DNA of 64,000 nucleotides from Bacillus sp. ISL-34 (GTDB taxonomy: Bacteria; Bacillota; Bacilli; Bacillales; DSM-1321), in contig NZ_JAGGQJ010000023.1 of NCBI RefSeq assembly GCF_018613325.1, positions 62,001 through 126,000 of the forward strand, in the 5' to 3' direction. A model generated the notes under the pieces. It was not told where the DNA came from. It ran no database searches and saw only the letters and a program-made list of their open reading frames with translations. Positions 8,070-15,754 of the stretch are shown one piece after another. The translations under genes and the position numbers were made by a program. Within the stretch, counting starts at the first letter, position 1, and every line of letters begins with the position of its first letter.

Positions 8070-9541
8070 TTGTTTGACTCCTTTTGCGATTCATTATCAC
8101 TGGACTGTAAGGCTTGATTTCGCTGTCTTAACAACCCATACGGAAGCCTAAATAAGACTTTAAGAATATCCGATTTATTTGGTTTGGAAACTGGATTCAC
8201 GAAAGGCTGTCCGAAACTTTCCAAGGAAACCAGAATAACCAAAATGAGAAATATTCCCATGAAGAATCCAAATAACCCCAAAAACGCTGAACACACAAAT
8301 ATGAATAGCCTTATAAGGACGATATTCCCGGCAATATTCTGATTGATTAAGGTATAGCTTGAGAGAACCGTAACAGCTATTATTACAAGCATGGAGGGTG
8401 AAGTCAGCCCTGCCCGAATCGCTGCATCTCCTATGATCAACCCACCCAATACAGAAACCGTCGGACCTACAGCTTTCGGCAGGCGAAGACCAGCTTCTTT
8501 AAATAGTTCAAACAATATGATCATCATGAAAGCCTCCAACGAAGCGGGTATCGGTAATCCCTGTCTCGTGATTGAAATCGTCGCAAGAAGCGAAAAGGGA
8601 ATTTGGTCGAATTGATAGGAAACTAACGCTATAAAAAAACCAGGTAACGTAACCGTTACAAATAAGGCCACTATACGAATGATGCGCATAAAACTAATGT
8701 AAAAAAAGCTTGCATGTGCGTCATCGGCAGAATAAAGTAACTGATTAATGCTGGTTGGTCCGATCAAGCAAGTGGGATTCCCGTCCACCAAGACGGCAAA
8801 GCGGCCTTGATTCAAGGATTCAACAACATAGTCCGGTCGACCGATATAATCCATTAATGGGAAGATGGAAAATTGATTATCATATAGGAGTTCTTCAACT
8901 TGGTAACTGCTGACTATGATATCGGCCTTTAATGAATCCAATCGTTTTTTAATATCCAAAAGAATCGAGGGATTAATGATGTCATCTATATAAAGCAGCA
9001 ATATTTTGGTTTTACTTCTTTTCCCGACTGTATATTCAATGCATTTAAGTGATGCCGTTTTTAATCTTTGGCGAATTAAAGACATGTTATCCGATATATT
9101 CTCGACAAATCCATCTCTAGGTCCGCGAATGGAAGATTCTATATTGGATTCTTCCGGACTGCGCTTAGGGGAATTAGCTAATGGGGTATAGTAAATTTCA
9201 TTAGAAGATTCATTAATAATGATTAGGTCTCCTGAAAAAAGAATGCTTTCTACTCCCTCTTTTAAATCGGAGTCTTTTTTTAGCGTACTCACCTCCATGA
9301 TATTGCTTAATTGATCAATTGTTAATTCCCCATTTTCTTGAACCGCTTTTGATATTGTAGGCAGTATCACTTCATTGATAAATTGCATATCCACTAAGTT
9401 TGGCGCATATAAAAACCCCAACAAATACTGACCTTCAGCATCAAAAGTTTTTGTTCTTAAAACAACATCAGAGGAATGTTCGAACCATTTTTGAATTTGG
9501 TTAATGCAAGAAGGAGTCCCATTCAATTTTCCCTTCTTCAT
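8066..9541 (-). CDS. Ger(x)A family spore germination receptor subunit
   Basis: 491 residues. The soluble N-terminal half (about 1-245) has the family pattern, including IRGPRDGFVENISDNMSLIRQRLK near 138-161 and LVDGNPTCLIGPTSI near 249-263. The C-terminal half has about five membrane spans with the typical TLPGFFIAL, SLEAFMMIILFELFKEAGLRLP and GGLIIGDAA blocks. In known receptors A, B and C form one complex that senses nutrients and opens the release of ions. The ligand cannot be read from sequence. It overlaps both neighbours by 4 bases. Confidence 0.94.
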   Translation of the reverse strand: MKKGKLNGTPSCINQIQKWFEHSSDVVLRTKTFDAEGQYLLGFLYAPNLVDMQFINEVILPTISKAVQENGELTIDQLSNIMEVSTLKKDSDLKEGVESILFSGDLIIINESSNEIYYTPLANSPKRSPEESNIESSIRGPRDGFVENISDNMSLIRQRLKTASLKCIEYTVGKRSKTKILLLYIDDIINPSILLDIKKRLDSLKADIIVSSYQVEELLYDNQFSIFPLMDYIGRPDYVVESLNQGRFAVLVDGNPTCLIGPTSINQLLYSADDAHASFFYISFMRIIRIVALFVTVTLPGFFIALVSYQFDQIPFSLLATISITRQGLPIPASLEAFMMIILFELFKEAGLRLPKAVGPTVSVLGGLIIGDAAIRAGLTSPSMLVIIAVTVLSSYTLINQNIAGNIVLIRLFIFVCSAFLGLFGFFMGIFLILVILVSLESFGQPFVNPVSKPNKSDILKVLFRLPYGLLRQRNQALQSSDNESQKESNK

Positions 9542-10620
9542 AATGTTTCACCTTTTCCTTTTCCCTTTTTTATAATGAGGAATAACAGAATAATTGCAGC
9601 ACTTAAAAGAAACAGACCACTGATTGGGAAGAAATATTTGTATATAAAGTAGAAAAACGAAGTAGCGTCCCAATGGATTAGCGTTCCAATAACAACTAAT
9701 AAATACAGGGAAAGCAGTATCCACTTCTGATGTTTTGAATTTGAGATCAATTTATATCCTATAAATAAACATAGACTCGTTCGAATCATGGCACCTGAAA
9801 GCCATTGGAAAATGGAAAGGAAATCGAGTCGGGTAATATAATAGCCAAACCTTAACAACTTCCACTGTTCATAAGCTGGATTCCTCATTTTCACTGCTTC
9901 CACAGAACCAAATTCTGCAATCGCTCCCATGAGGGGACCTAACGTCAGCATGATCAAAATTATACCAACTAGTAAAAGCCACTTGGCTTTCAGCTTATTT
10001 TTCAGGTAAGGAGTTAAAAATAAAAAAACGATGATTTCTAAATATCCTGTACTCGTATACAAAATCCCATTTAGCGTATTGCGATACCCGCTTTCAAATA
10101 CCGGGAATAATAGTTCGTAATTCTTATTAGTTGTATTCCCCAGCCCCACAAATATCCCGAAAAAAGTGACGAACGGAAGAAACAGGAGAGCCAAAGTGCT
10201 TATGGTGCGTATTCCTTTATAACTTGCGAAGATACAAATAAAAGTGAATAGGCTGACGACCATGATGTTTGGTATGTCATGAGTATAATTAGCTTTTGCC
10301 CAAATCACTGTAAATTTGACGGTAATGAAGGCGTTAATTATAAAGTACACTCCAAATGCAATAGTGAAAATATTTGTAACAAAAGGTGTAGACCATTTTT
10401 TTAGAAAAGCGATTATATCTTCTTTATCTAGTTTTTTATAAATATAAAAAATAAATAGGGTCCAAACGATACAAGGAACGACACTTATTATGACACTTAT
10501 CCAGGCGTCACGTTGAGCTGCGGTCAAGATATTGGGAAGGAGAAGAACATGTACCATGAATCCTGTATTCATAATGATTAAAACATAGATATGTAAAGCC
10601 TGAATTACCTTTTGATCCAT
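9538..10620 (-). CDS. Ger(x)B family endospore germination permease
   Basis: 360 residues with about ten hydrophobic spans, an APC-superfamily fold, and the GerAB/GerKB pattern (LLPNILTAAQRDAW near 27-40, NTLNGILYTSTGYLEIIVFLFL, FQWLSGAMIRTSL). In characterised receptors this subunit binds the nutrient. It is the first gene of the operon, so the order is B-A-C rather than A-B-C or A-C-B. The ATG follows a G8 run that serves as the ribosome site. I could not find a convincing sigma-G promoter in the 100 bases upstream. Confidence 0.92.
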   Translation of the reverse strand: MDQKVIQALHIYVLIIMNTGFMVHVLLLPNILTAAQRDAWISVIISVVPCIVWTLFIFYIYKKLDKEDIIAFLKKWSTPFVTNIFTIAFGVYFIINAFITVKFTVIWAKANYTHDIPNIMVVSLFTFICIFASYKGIRTISTLALLFLPFVTFFGIFVGLGNTTNKNYELLFPVFESGYRNTLNGILYTSTGYLEIIVFLFLTPYLKNKLKAKWLLLVGIILIMLTLGPLMGAIAEFGSVEAVKMRNPAYEQWKLLRFGYYITRLDFLSIFQWLSGAMIRTSLCLFIGYKLISNSKHQKWILLSLYLLVVIGTLIHWDATSFFYFIYKYFFPISGLFLLSAAIILLFLIIKKGKGKGETL

Positions 10621-10797
10621 AAAACCCCCCCAAGAATTACATGATTAAAAGTAATTTCCCCTATTAAAAATTTATTTATGTAAAAACTTTCTCTTGATAC
10701 GAGAAATGCTTGGCGGGGGTATTAGTTTTCAACTAAAACAATAATTAAGATGGATACGACAGAGGATCTAGCGGCGTGGTAATTCAATGGTGGAGTA
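10621..10797. other. upstream region of the ger operon
   Basis: AT-rich interval between the gerM terminator and the first ger gene. A small hairpin TTTCTC/GAGAAA at about 10690-10707 precedes a T run on the minus strand. No trace of the 5' part of rph can be read here. Confidence 0.4.
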
Positions 10798-10827
10798 AAA
10801 AAATAAGAGGCAGCTGCAGGCTGCCTC
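10798..10827 (-). terminator. terminator of gerM
   Basis: Perfect stem GAGGCAGC/GCTGCCTC with a 5-base loop, followed on the minus strand by TTATTTTTTT. Confidence 0.9.
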
Positions 10828-10857
10828 ATTGTGCTATATCCAGATATATACTGCTCT

Positions 10858-11937
10858 TTAGAAACTACCTGTGTTGACTTTCTCTGGACGGACCACTGGT
10901 TCGGATAATTTCTTACCTTCTTCATTAAGAACATCGGCGCTGCCCTGCACTTGTACTTCGACGCTTTCAATTCCTTTCTGTTCCGTTAAAGAAAGGACCA
11001 GGGCATCAAGGACTTCCTGTGATACCTTTTTCTCCTTAAAGCTTCCGAGGATATTCTCGTTAAAATTGAGGCTGACCTTACCTTCTGCCACTTTAGGCTC
11101 GTCAAGTAAAGCTACATCACTCATGAACCCTGTTTGCAGACTTGAACCCGAAGGACTCTTCGTTAATTCCTGAATGACCGCTGTTACATTATCAGACACC
11201 GTTTCGCTGATCCTGCGTGTCACCGGAACATAATAGGTGTACTCCTCGTCACCGCCTACATAATAAACGGTCAGTGCTTTGGTATTGGAAATGTCGACTA
11301 CGTCACTCGTATCGATATTGATTCCTGACGACCTTGAAATATTCTCATCTATCGGTGTGCCATTGACCGGCATTTCGGATATATCTTCCCCATTAATTCT
11401 CATTTGGATTTTATCGACCGAGTCGAATTGTGTCAGGGTCCATGTAATGGCTTGAAGGATTTTAAGTTCATCCTCTTTCTGATAATTTTTGAACTCCGGA
11501 GAAAAGTCCGCCACAGCCACTCCGTCTTTAATGTTCACGCTTATTTGGGTATCGGCAGGAATGACGGCCCTGAACCCATTCGGAAGTTTATCCGTGACTG
11601 GTCCGTTAGTGACAAGGTAATCAAGGGCCTGTTTGGCGACAGCTTCCGATTTAGGAAGTTCCAATGTCTGTGGAACGACATACCCGCTTTTATCAATTAA
11701 ATATAACTCCGTCTTCACCGTTTTTGATTCAACAGCACCTTCTTCTCCATCAGTCGCTGGCTTTTCCTCACCATTCGTTTCTGTTTCTTTTAATGAAGAT
11801 TCATCCTCGACTAATGAAACATCCTTTGGCGGATCTATTTCCTTTTTCTCTTCACCGCCAAATAATCCGCAGCCTGAAAGCCAAATAGAAGATGCCAGAA
11901 TGGTCACAGCCATTGTTACTTTTGATTTATTGGACAT
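10858..11937 (-). CDS. gerM: spore germination/sporulation lipoprotein GerM
   Basis: 359 residues. The signal peptide ends in the lipobox LSG-Cys23, followed by an acidic linker rich in Glu, Lys and Asp (about 28-72). Two GerMN domains follow, about 80-195 (LYLIDKSGYVVPQTLELP... DFSPEFKNYQ) and 215-330 (LTVYYVGGDEEYTYYVP... LNFNENILGSF). In B. subtilis GerM is made in the mother cell and is needed for sporulation and cortex-related germination functions. Its place upstream of racE-gerE is conserved. The next gene downstream is the ger operon rather than rph. Confidence 0.95.
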   Translation of the reverse strand: MSNKSKVTMAVTILASSIWLSGCGLFGGEEKKEIDPPKDVSLVEDESSLKETETNGEEKPATDGEEGAVESKTVKTELYLIDKSGYVVPQTLELPKSEAVAKQALDYLVTNGPVTDKLPNGFRAVIPADTQISVNIKDGVAVADFSPEFKNYQKEDELKILQAITWTLTQFDSVDKIQMRINGEDISEMPVNGTPIDENISRSSGINIDTSDVVDISNTKALTVYYVGGDEEYTYYVPVTRRISETVSDNVTAVIQELTKSPSGSSLQTGFMSDVALLDEPKVAEGKVSLNFNENILGSFKEKKVSQEVLDALVLSLTEQKGIESVEVQVQGSADVLNEEGKKLSEPVVRPEKVNTGSF

Positions 11938-11999
11938 AAAATCACTCCTAGGACAGTTTGTACTCCTATTTATACGAGCCCTAGGGGAAAATAGACCAA

Positions 12000-12417
12000 T
12001 TATTTTTCTCTTTGATAATGGAGCTTGGCAATTTGCCCGTACTGCTGCATCTTTGTCAGCTTCATTCGGATTTCGGGACTTCCTGATTGGAACAATCGAA
12101 TCCCGTCTTCATCAACCTGCGTTTCCCTCTTGAAATCACCCACATCTTCGTTCACAAACTCCACGAATTCTTCTTTCCCTTTCGTACTTCTTGAAAGAAC
12201 ATAGCAGGCTTTATCATGATAGGGAAATTCTTCTGCCAAAGTATGAATCTGTTAATATGTCTTAACTCCCATAATTACCGTATCGATACTATTATAAAAA
12301 ACGCCGTTTCCATTGTCCCTTCCCCTTCTGTCTCTTCAAGCCAAACTATGCTTCCATCTTCCCTAGCATATATCCATCAAGGCTCGTAGCTATATGCATA
12401 ACAATATGCTTTTTCAT
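12000..12417 (-). pseudogene. decayed dihydrofolate-reductase-fold (RibD_C/YyaP-like) gene
   Basis: A GGGAGG ribosome site precedes ATG 12417. The reading MKKHIVMHIATSLDGY then needs a one-base shift to continue as AREDGSIVWLEE. A second shift gives DNGNGVFYNSIDTVIMGVKTY, then an in-frame TAA at 12254-12252 where a Glu is expected. After it comes QIHTLAEEFPYHDKACYV and so on, to LHYQREK. About 50 codons between VGDFKRETQ and VDEDGIRLFQSG are missing compared with intact family members. The blocks SLDGY, MGxKTY, FPYxDKACYV and the LHY end are typical of small reductases of this fold. The open 79-codon tail is not an independent gene. Confidence 0.8.
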
Positions 12418-12429
12418 TTTTTCCTCCCG

Positions 12430-12455
12430 AAAAAAAAGACTTCCAAATGGAAGCC
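12430..12455 (-). terminator. terminator of racE
   Basis: GGCTTCC/GGAAGTC stem with a 4-base loop and eight T on the minus strand, touching the stop codon of racE. Confidence 0.85.
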
Positions 12456-13259
12456 TTATAAGTGATCAATTTTAATTGTTTCAATGGTATTGACATGAAT
12501 ACCGAGCCAGCTCGACGCGATGGAACCAAACATATCTCTTGAACCGGTTGTATAAAAGCGATGAACTGGACGGAGCTTGCTTTTATTGATTAATTTATAG
12601 TAATCCAAAATGACACTTGCCTCACGGGCCGTTTCTTCCCCAGAGGAAATGACTTGCACTTCATCCCCCATATAGGAAGAGATTACAGGCCCCAGCAGTG
12701 GATAATGGGTACAGCCAAGGATCAATGTATCGATCTTCGTTTTCTTCAACGGGTTCAAGGTTTGTGCCACGACCCTATTGACGATACCCCCTTCAAACTC
12801 CCCGCTTTCCACGATAGGGACAAATTTCGGGCATGCTAAACTATCTACTTTCACATCGGAATTGATGGAGGCAAGCGCGTCGTCATAAGCTTTGCTTTTC
12901 ACCGTGCCTACCGTACCAATAACGCCAATATGCAAGGAATCAGAAACTTTCAATGCCGCCCTTGCCCCTGGATGGATGACACCCAACACCGGAATCGGAA
13001 GTGTTGCCCTTATTTCATCCAGTACAGCTGCAGTCGCCGTATTGCAGGCGATGATCAGCATTTTTATATCCTTTTTCATCAAAAACCTCGTCATTTGCCA
13101 TGTGAAGGTTTGGACATCTTTTTTGGTCCTCGGCCCATAAGGGCACCTTGCTGTATCACCTAGGTAAATTATATTTTCATTTGGAAGCTGACGCATGACT
13201 TCTTTAGCTACTGTCAAGCCGCCTACCCCTGAATCAATGATGCCTATCGGTTGTTTCAA
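12456..13259 (-). CDS. racE: glutamate racemase
   Basis: 267 residues. It makes D-glutamate for peptidoglycan from L-glutamate in the cytoplasm. The two catalytic cysteines lie in ACNTATA (Cys72) and LGCTHYPLL (Cys183). The substrate loop DSGVGGLTV is at 9-17 and GDTARCPYG at 34-42. Its position between gerM and a marR gene matches racE-ysmB of B. subtilis. The ATG follows the end of the marR gene by 10 bases, suggesting cotranscription. Confidence 0.97.
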   Translation of the reverse strand: MKQPIGIIDSGVGGLTVAKEVMRQLPNENIIYLGDTARCPYGPRTKKDVQTFTWQMTRFLMKKDIKMLIIACNTATAAVLDEIRATLPIPVLGVIHPGARAALKVSDSLHIGVIGTVGTVKSKAYDDALASINSDVKVDSLACPKFVPIVESGEFEGGIVNRVVAQTLNPLKKTKIDTLILGCTHYPLLGPVISSYMGDEVQVISSGEETAREASVILDYYKLINKSKLRPVHRFYTTGSRDMFGSIASSWLGIHVNTIETIKIDHL

Positions 13260-13269
13260 AAAACTCGCC

Positions 13270-13713
13270 TCATTTTTCTTTCATTTCTTGATGTAGTTTT
13301 GCTAGAATCCCTCTGAGGGACATGATGTCAGATTCATTGAAATTGACTAACACGCCACTCAAGTACTGCTGCCGTTTATTAATCACTTCTTCGATTATCC
13401 GTTCACCTTCTTCAAGAAGGTGAATACGAACCACACGCCGGTCCTTTTCATCCCTGACACGCTGGACAAGCTGATGTTTCTCCATGCGGTCAATCAGATC
13501 CGTCGTTGTACTGAAGGCGAGAAACATCTTCGTGGACAATTCGCCAATCGTCATGTCACCTGATTCAAAAAGCCATTGCAATGCCACGAATTGAGGAATG
13601 GTAATTTTATAATCATGGAGAATTTCTCTTCCCCTTTGCTTAAGCCATGTCGATACATAGCGCAATTCCCTCTCGATATCGGCTACATATGCCGCCTGCT
13701 TCTCTTCCTCCAT
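13270..13713 (-). CDS. ysmB: MarR family transcriptional regulator (YsmB-like)
   Basis: 147 residues from ATG 13713, chosen because GGGGAG lies 8 bases upstream; two longer in-frame starts exist up to 13746 without a better site. The winged helix is seen at about 45-105: [23 protein letters not shown] (recognition helix [19 protein letters not shown]) then the wing [15 protein letters not shown]. Flanking helices form the dimer interface. Ligand and targets are unknown. The gene precedes racE. Confidence 0.9.
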   Translation of the reverse strand: MEEEKQAAYVADIERELRYVSTWLKQRGREILHDYKITIPQFVALQWLFESGDMTIGELSTKMFLAFSTTTDLIDRMEKHQLVQRVRDEKDRRVVRIHLLEEGERIIEEVINKRQQYLSGVLVNFNESDIMSLRGILAKLHQEMKEK

Positions 13714-13826
13714 ACACACAGCTCCCCACTTCATGAAACTTATCATACTACCATTTTGGATGAAAGTGAAATGATTTTCAAGATTGATTGTCTGGAATCA
13801 TAATGAAACCCCATTCATAAAAATAA

Positions 13827-13882
13827 GCAGCATCCAAAGAAGTCAAAACAACCAGATTGTTTTGCCCTTCCTTATATGCTGC
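13827..13882 (-). terminator. extended hairpin downstream of gerE
   Basis: Outer arms GCAGCAT/ATGCTGC with mostly paired flanks and an inner stem CAAAACAA/TTGTTTTG. It is followed on the minus strand by TTATTTTTATG. Confidence 0.65.
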
Positions 13883-13935
13883 CAATGAACGGGAGAGAAA
13901 ATATTTATAAGGCTTACGTATTAAACGTTAACTCA

Positions 13936-14160
13936 TTAAAGCTTAAGTTCTCCCATACGAAGGAGTTCTATGACTGCCTGCGAACGTCCTTTAACTCCAA
14001 GCTTCTGCATCGCATTCGAAATATGGTTTCGAACTGTTTTTTCGCTAATAAACAATTCACCTGCGATTTCTTTTGTTGTTTTGTCTTGTACTAGTAACTC
14101 AAATACTTCTTTTTCTCTTTTGGTGAGTAGTGGCTTATGAGTGAATTCGTTCTCCTTCAA
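13936..14160 (-). CDS. gerE: spore-development transcription factor GerE
   Basis: 74 residues, a stand-alone LuxR-type helix-turn-helix, the same length as B. subtilis GerE and nearly identical through LTKREKEVFELLVQDKTTKEIA and SEKTVRNHISNAMQKLG. GerE modulates late mother-cell (sigma-K) genes such as those for coat proteins. The start is TTG at 14160, backed by AAGGAGGGTAAC. A sigma-K-type promoter lies about 65 bases upstream, and a hairpin follows the gene. Confidence 0.97.
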   Translation of the reverse strand: MKENEFTHKPLLTKREKEVFELLVQDKTTKEIAGELFISEKTVRNHISNAMQKLGVKGRSQAVIELLRMGELKL

Positions 14161-14223
14161 GTAATGTTACCCTCCTTGCCTTCACCAGCATAAAACCCGG
14201 AGTGGGTGTCTATTTAGTCAAGA

Positions 14224-14251
14224 TATAGTATGTCGGCTGGGGCAATGGAGT
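14224..14251 (-). promoter_or_regulatory. sigma-K type promoter of gerE
   Basis: On the minus strand AC, 17 bases, then CATACTATA. This fits the sigma-K pattern AC-N16/17-CATA-N3-TA. The -10 also resembles sigma-G, but gerE is sigma-K dependent in B. subtilis. Confidence 0.65.
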
Positions 14252-14282
14252 GACTCTTTTACTTGTCTAAATGGAAATATTT

Positions 14283-14756
14283 TCAGGAATGCTCCAGCTC
14301 GGTATCCCACATCGATTGCTTCATCTCTTCCGTCCAAGGTATCGGCTTTCCGGTGGCCTTGGAGACTTGTACAATCGTCCCCCTGCCCGTTAAACAAATT
14401 GAACCATCTTGCTTGGTCCCCATATAATGTATGTCCACTGAAGAATTTCCGATATGGTCAGCTTTCACATGGATCGTCAATCGATCATTGAAAAACACCT
14501 GCTTCAGGTAATCACACTGTAAGTTGGCAACAACCGGCATCTCACCGCATTCAGCAGATGTCCAATCCTTCATAAATCCCATGCTATTGAAATACTCAAT
14601 CCGAGCTTCCTCAAAATAAGTAAAAGGAATCGTGTTATTCAAGTGCCCAAACATATCAGTTTCTGAAAAGCGGACCTTAATCTCATGTTTAAAAGAAAAA
14701 TCATTGATCCACTCCGTTATATTATCGATATATGATATTCTGCCCAACTTGTGCAC
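14283..14756 (-). CDS. ysmA: hotdog-fold acyl-CoA thioesterase (YsmA-like)
   Basis: 157 residues. 4HBT-type signature: VRFSETDMFGHLNNTIPFTYFEEARIEYF at about 29-57, with Asp34 as the expected catalytic acid and the long hotdog helix after HLNN. It probably hydrolyses an acyl-CoA of unknown chain. The first codon is GTG at 14756, after AGAAAGGG; a shorter start is possible, because the conserved domain begins near residue 20. Position between gerE and sdhB matches ysmA of B. subtilis. Confidence 0.88.
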   Translation of the reverse strand: MHKLGRISYIDNITEWINDFSFKHEIKVRFSETDMFGHLNNTIPFTYFEEARIEYFNSMGFMKDWTSAECGEMPVVANLQCDYLKQVFFNDRLTIHVKADHIGNSSVDIHYMGTKQDGSICLTGRGTIVQVSKATGKPIPWTEEMKQSMWDTELEHS

Positions 14757-14917
14757 ACCCTTTCTGTAATGAATGACTATTCACTCATTTTATAAGAAAA
14801 CAGCGATAATGAAAAGTATTTTCTACTGAAAGCTATTTAATTTGATTTATAATCACTACTCTGCATTTACTGGGTGCTGCAAATCATTTTAGACTTCAAT
14901 CCCAGTTATCAATCGAG

Positions 14918-14953
14918 AAAAAAGAACCCATATCATAAGATACAGGTTCTTTC
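14918..14953 (-). terminator. terminator of the sdhCAB operon
   Basis: GAAAGAACCTGT/ATGGGTTCTTTTTTC hairpin on the minus strand, 10 bases after the sdhB stop. Confidence 0.85.
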
Positions 14954-14963
14954 ATGTTCATTA

Positions 14964-15737
14964 TTAAACTTCATCGCTGCCGAAGAAGTTACGGAATTGT
15001 TGGATCGTAGTATCACGGTTCAACGCTGCAATCGAAGTCGTTAATGGAATGCCTTTAGGGCAAGACTGCACACAGTTTTGTGAGTTACCGCAGTTTGCAA
15101 GTCCTCCATCACCCATGATTGTATTTAAACGTTCAGCTTTGTTCATTGCACCTGTTGGATGTGCGTTGAACAAACGAACTTGTGATAATGGTTGTGGCCC
15201 CATGAAGTCTGAATTGCTGTTTACGTTCGGACAAGCTTCCAAACAAACACCGCAAGTCATACATTTAGATAACTCGTAAGCCCATTGACGTTTCTTTTCT
15301 GGCATACGCGGTCCTGGTCCAAGATTGTACGTTCCATCGATTGGAATCCATGCTTTTACCTTTTTCAATGAGTCGAACATACGGCTGCGATCGACTTGCA
15401 GGTCACGAACAACAGGGAATGTACGCATTGGAGCTAGACGAACGGGCTGCTCCAATTGATCGATAAGAGCTGTACATGATTGTCTTGGTTTACCATTGAT
15501 AACCATGGAACAAGCACCACATACCTCTTCAAGACAGTTCATGTCCCATGCGATTGCCGTAGTGTGCTTGCCTTGTACAGTTACCGGATTACGACGAATT
15601 TCCATTAGAGCGGAAATTACGTTCATATTCGGGCGGTACGCTAATTCGAATTCCTCATCATAAGGAGCTGAATCCGGTGTATCTTGACGAGTGATTATAA
15701 AACGGACTGTTTTAGTCTCAGATTTAGTTTCAACCAT
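14964..15737 (-). CDS. sdhB: succinate dehydrogenase iron-sulfur subunit
   Basis: 257 residues. It carries electrons from the flavoprotein SdhA to the cytochrome b subunit. The [2Fe-2S] ligands lie in CLEEVCGACSM...C (about residues 69-90), and the two cubane-type clusters in CMTCGVCLEACPN and CGNSQNCVQSCPKG. The R-x-A-M segment before the second half is typical. It is the last gene of sdhCAB, 17 bases after sdhA, and is followed by a terminator. Confidence 0.97.
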   Translation of the reverse strand: MVETKSETKTVRFIITRQDTPDSAPYDEEFELAYRPNMNVISALMEIRRNPVTVQGKHTTAIAWDMNCLEEVCGACSMVINGKPRQSCTALIDQLEQPVRLAPMRTFPVVRDLQVDRSRMFDSLKKVKAWIPIDGTYNLGPGPRMPEKKRQWAYELSKCMTCGVCLEACPNVNSNSDFMGPQPLSQVRLFNAHPTGAMNKAERLNTIMGDGGLANCGNSQNCVQSCPKGIPLTTSIAALNRDTTIQQFRNFFGSDEV

Positions 15738-15754
15738 TTTTTTGCTCCCCCTCT

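Noticed and set aside
6948..10620. Prophage or mobile element carrying the ger operon
   Set aside because: No integrase, transposase, terminal repeats or att-like duplications could be seen around it.
10722..10970. An 82-codon minus-strand open frame overlapping the end of gerM
   Set aside because: It overlaps the GerM coding sequence and the gerM terminator, has no ribosome site, and its product has no pattern of a real protein.
12000..12239. A 79-codon open frame that could be taken as a hypothetical gene
   Set aside because: It is the in-frame tail of the decayed reductase gene; upstream sequence continues the same family across a stop codon.
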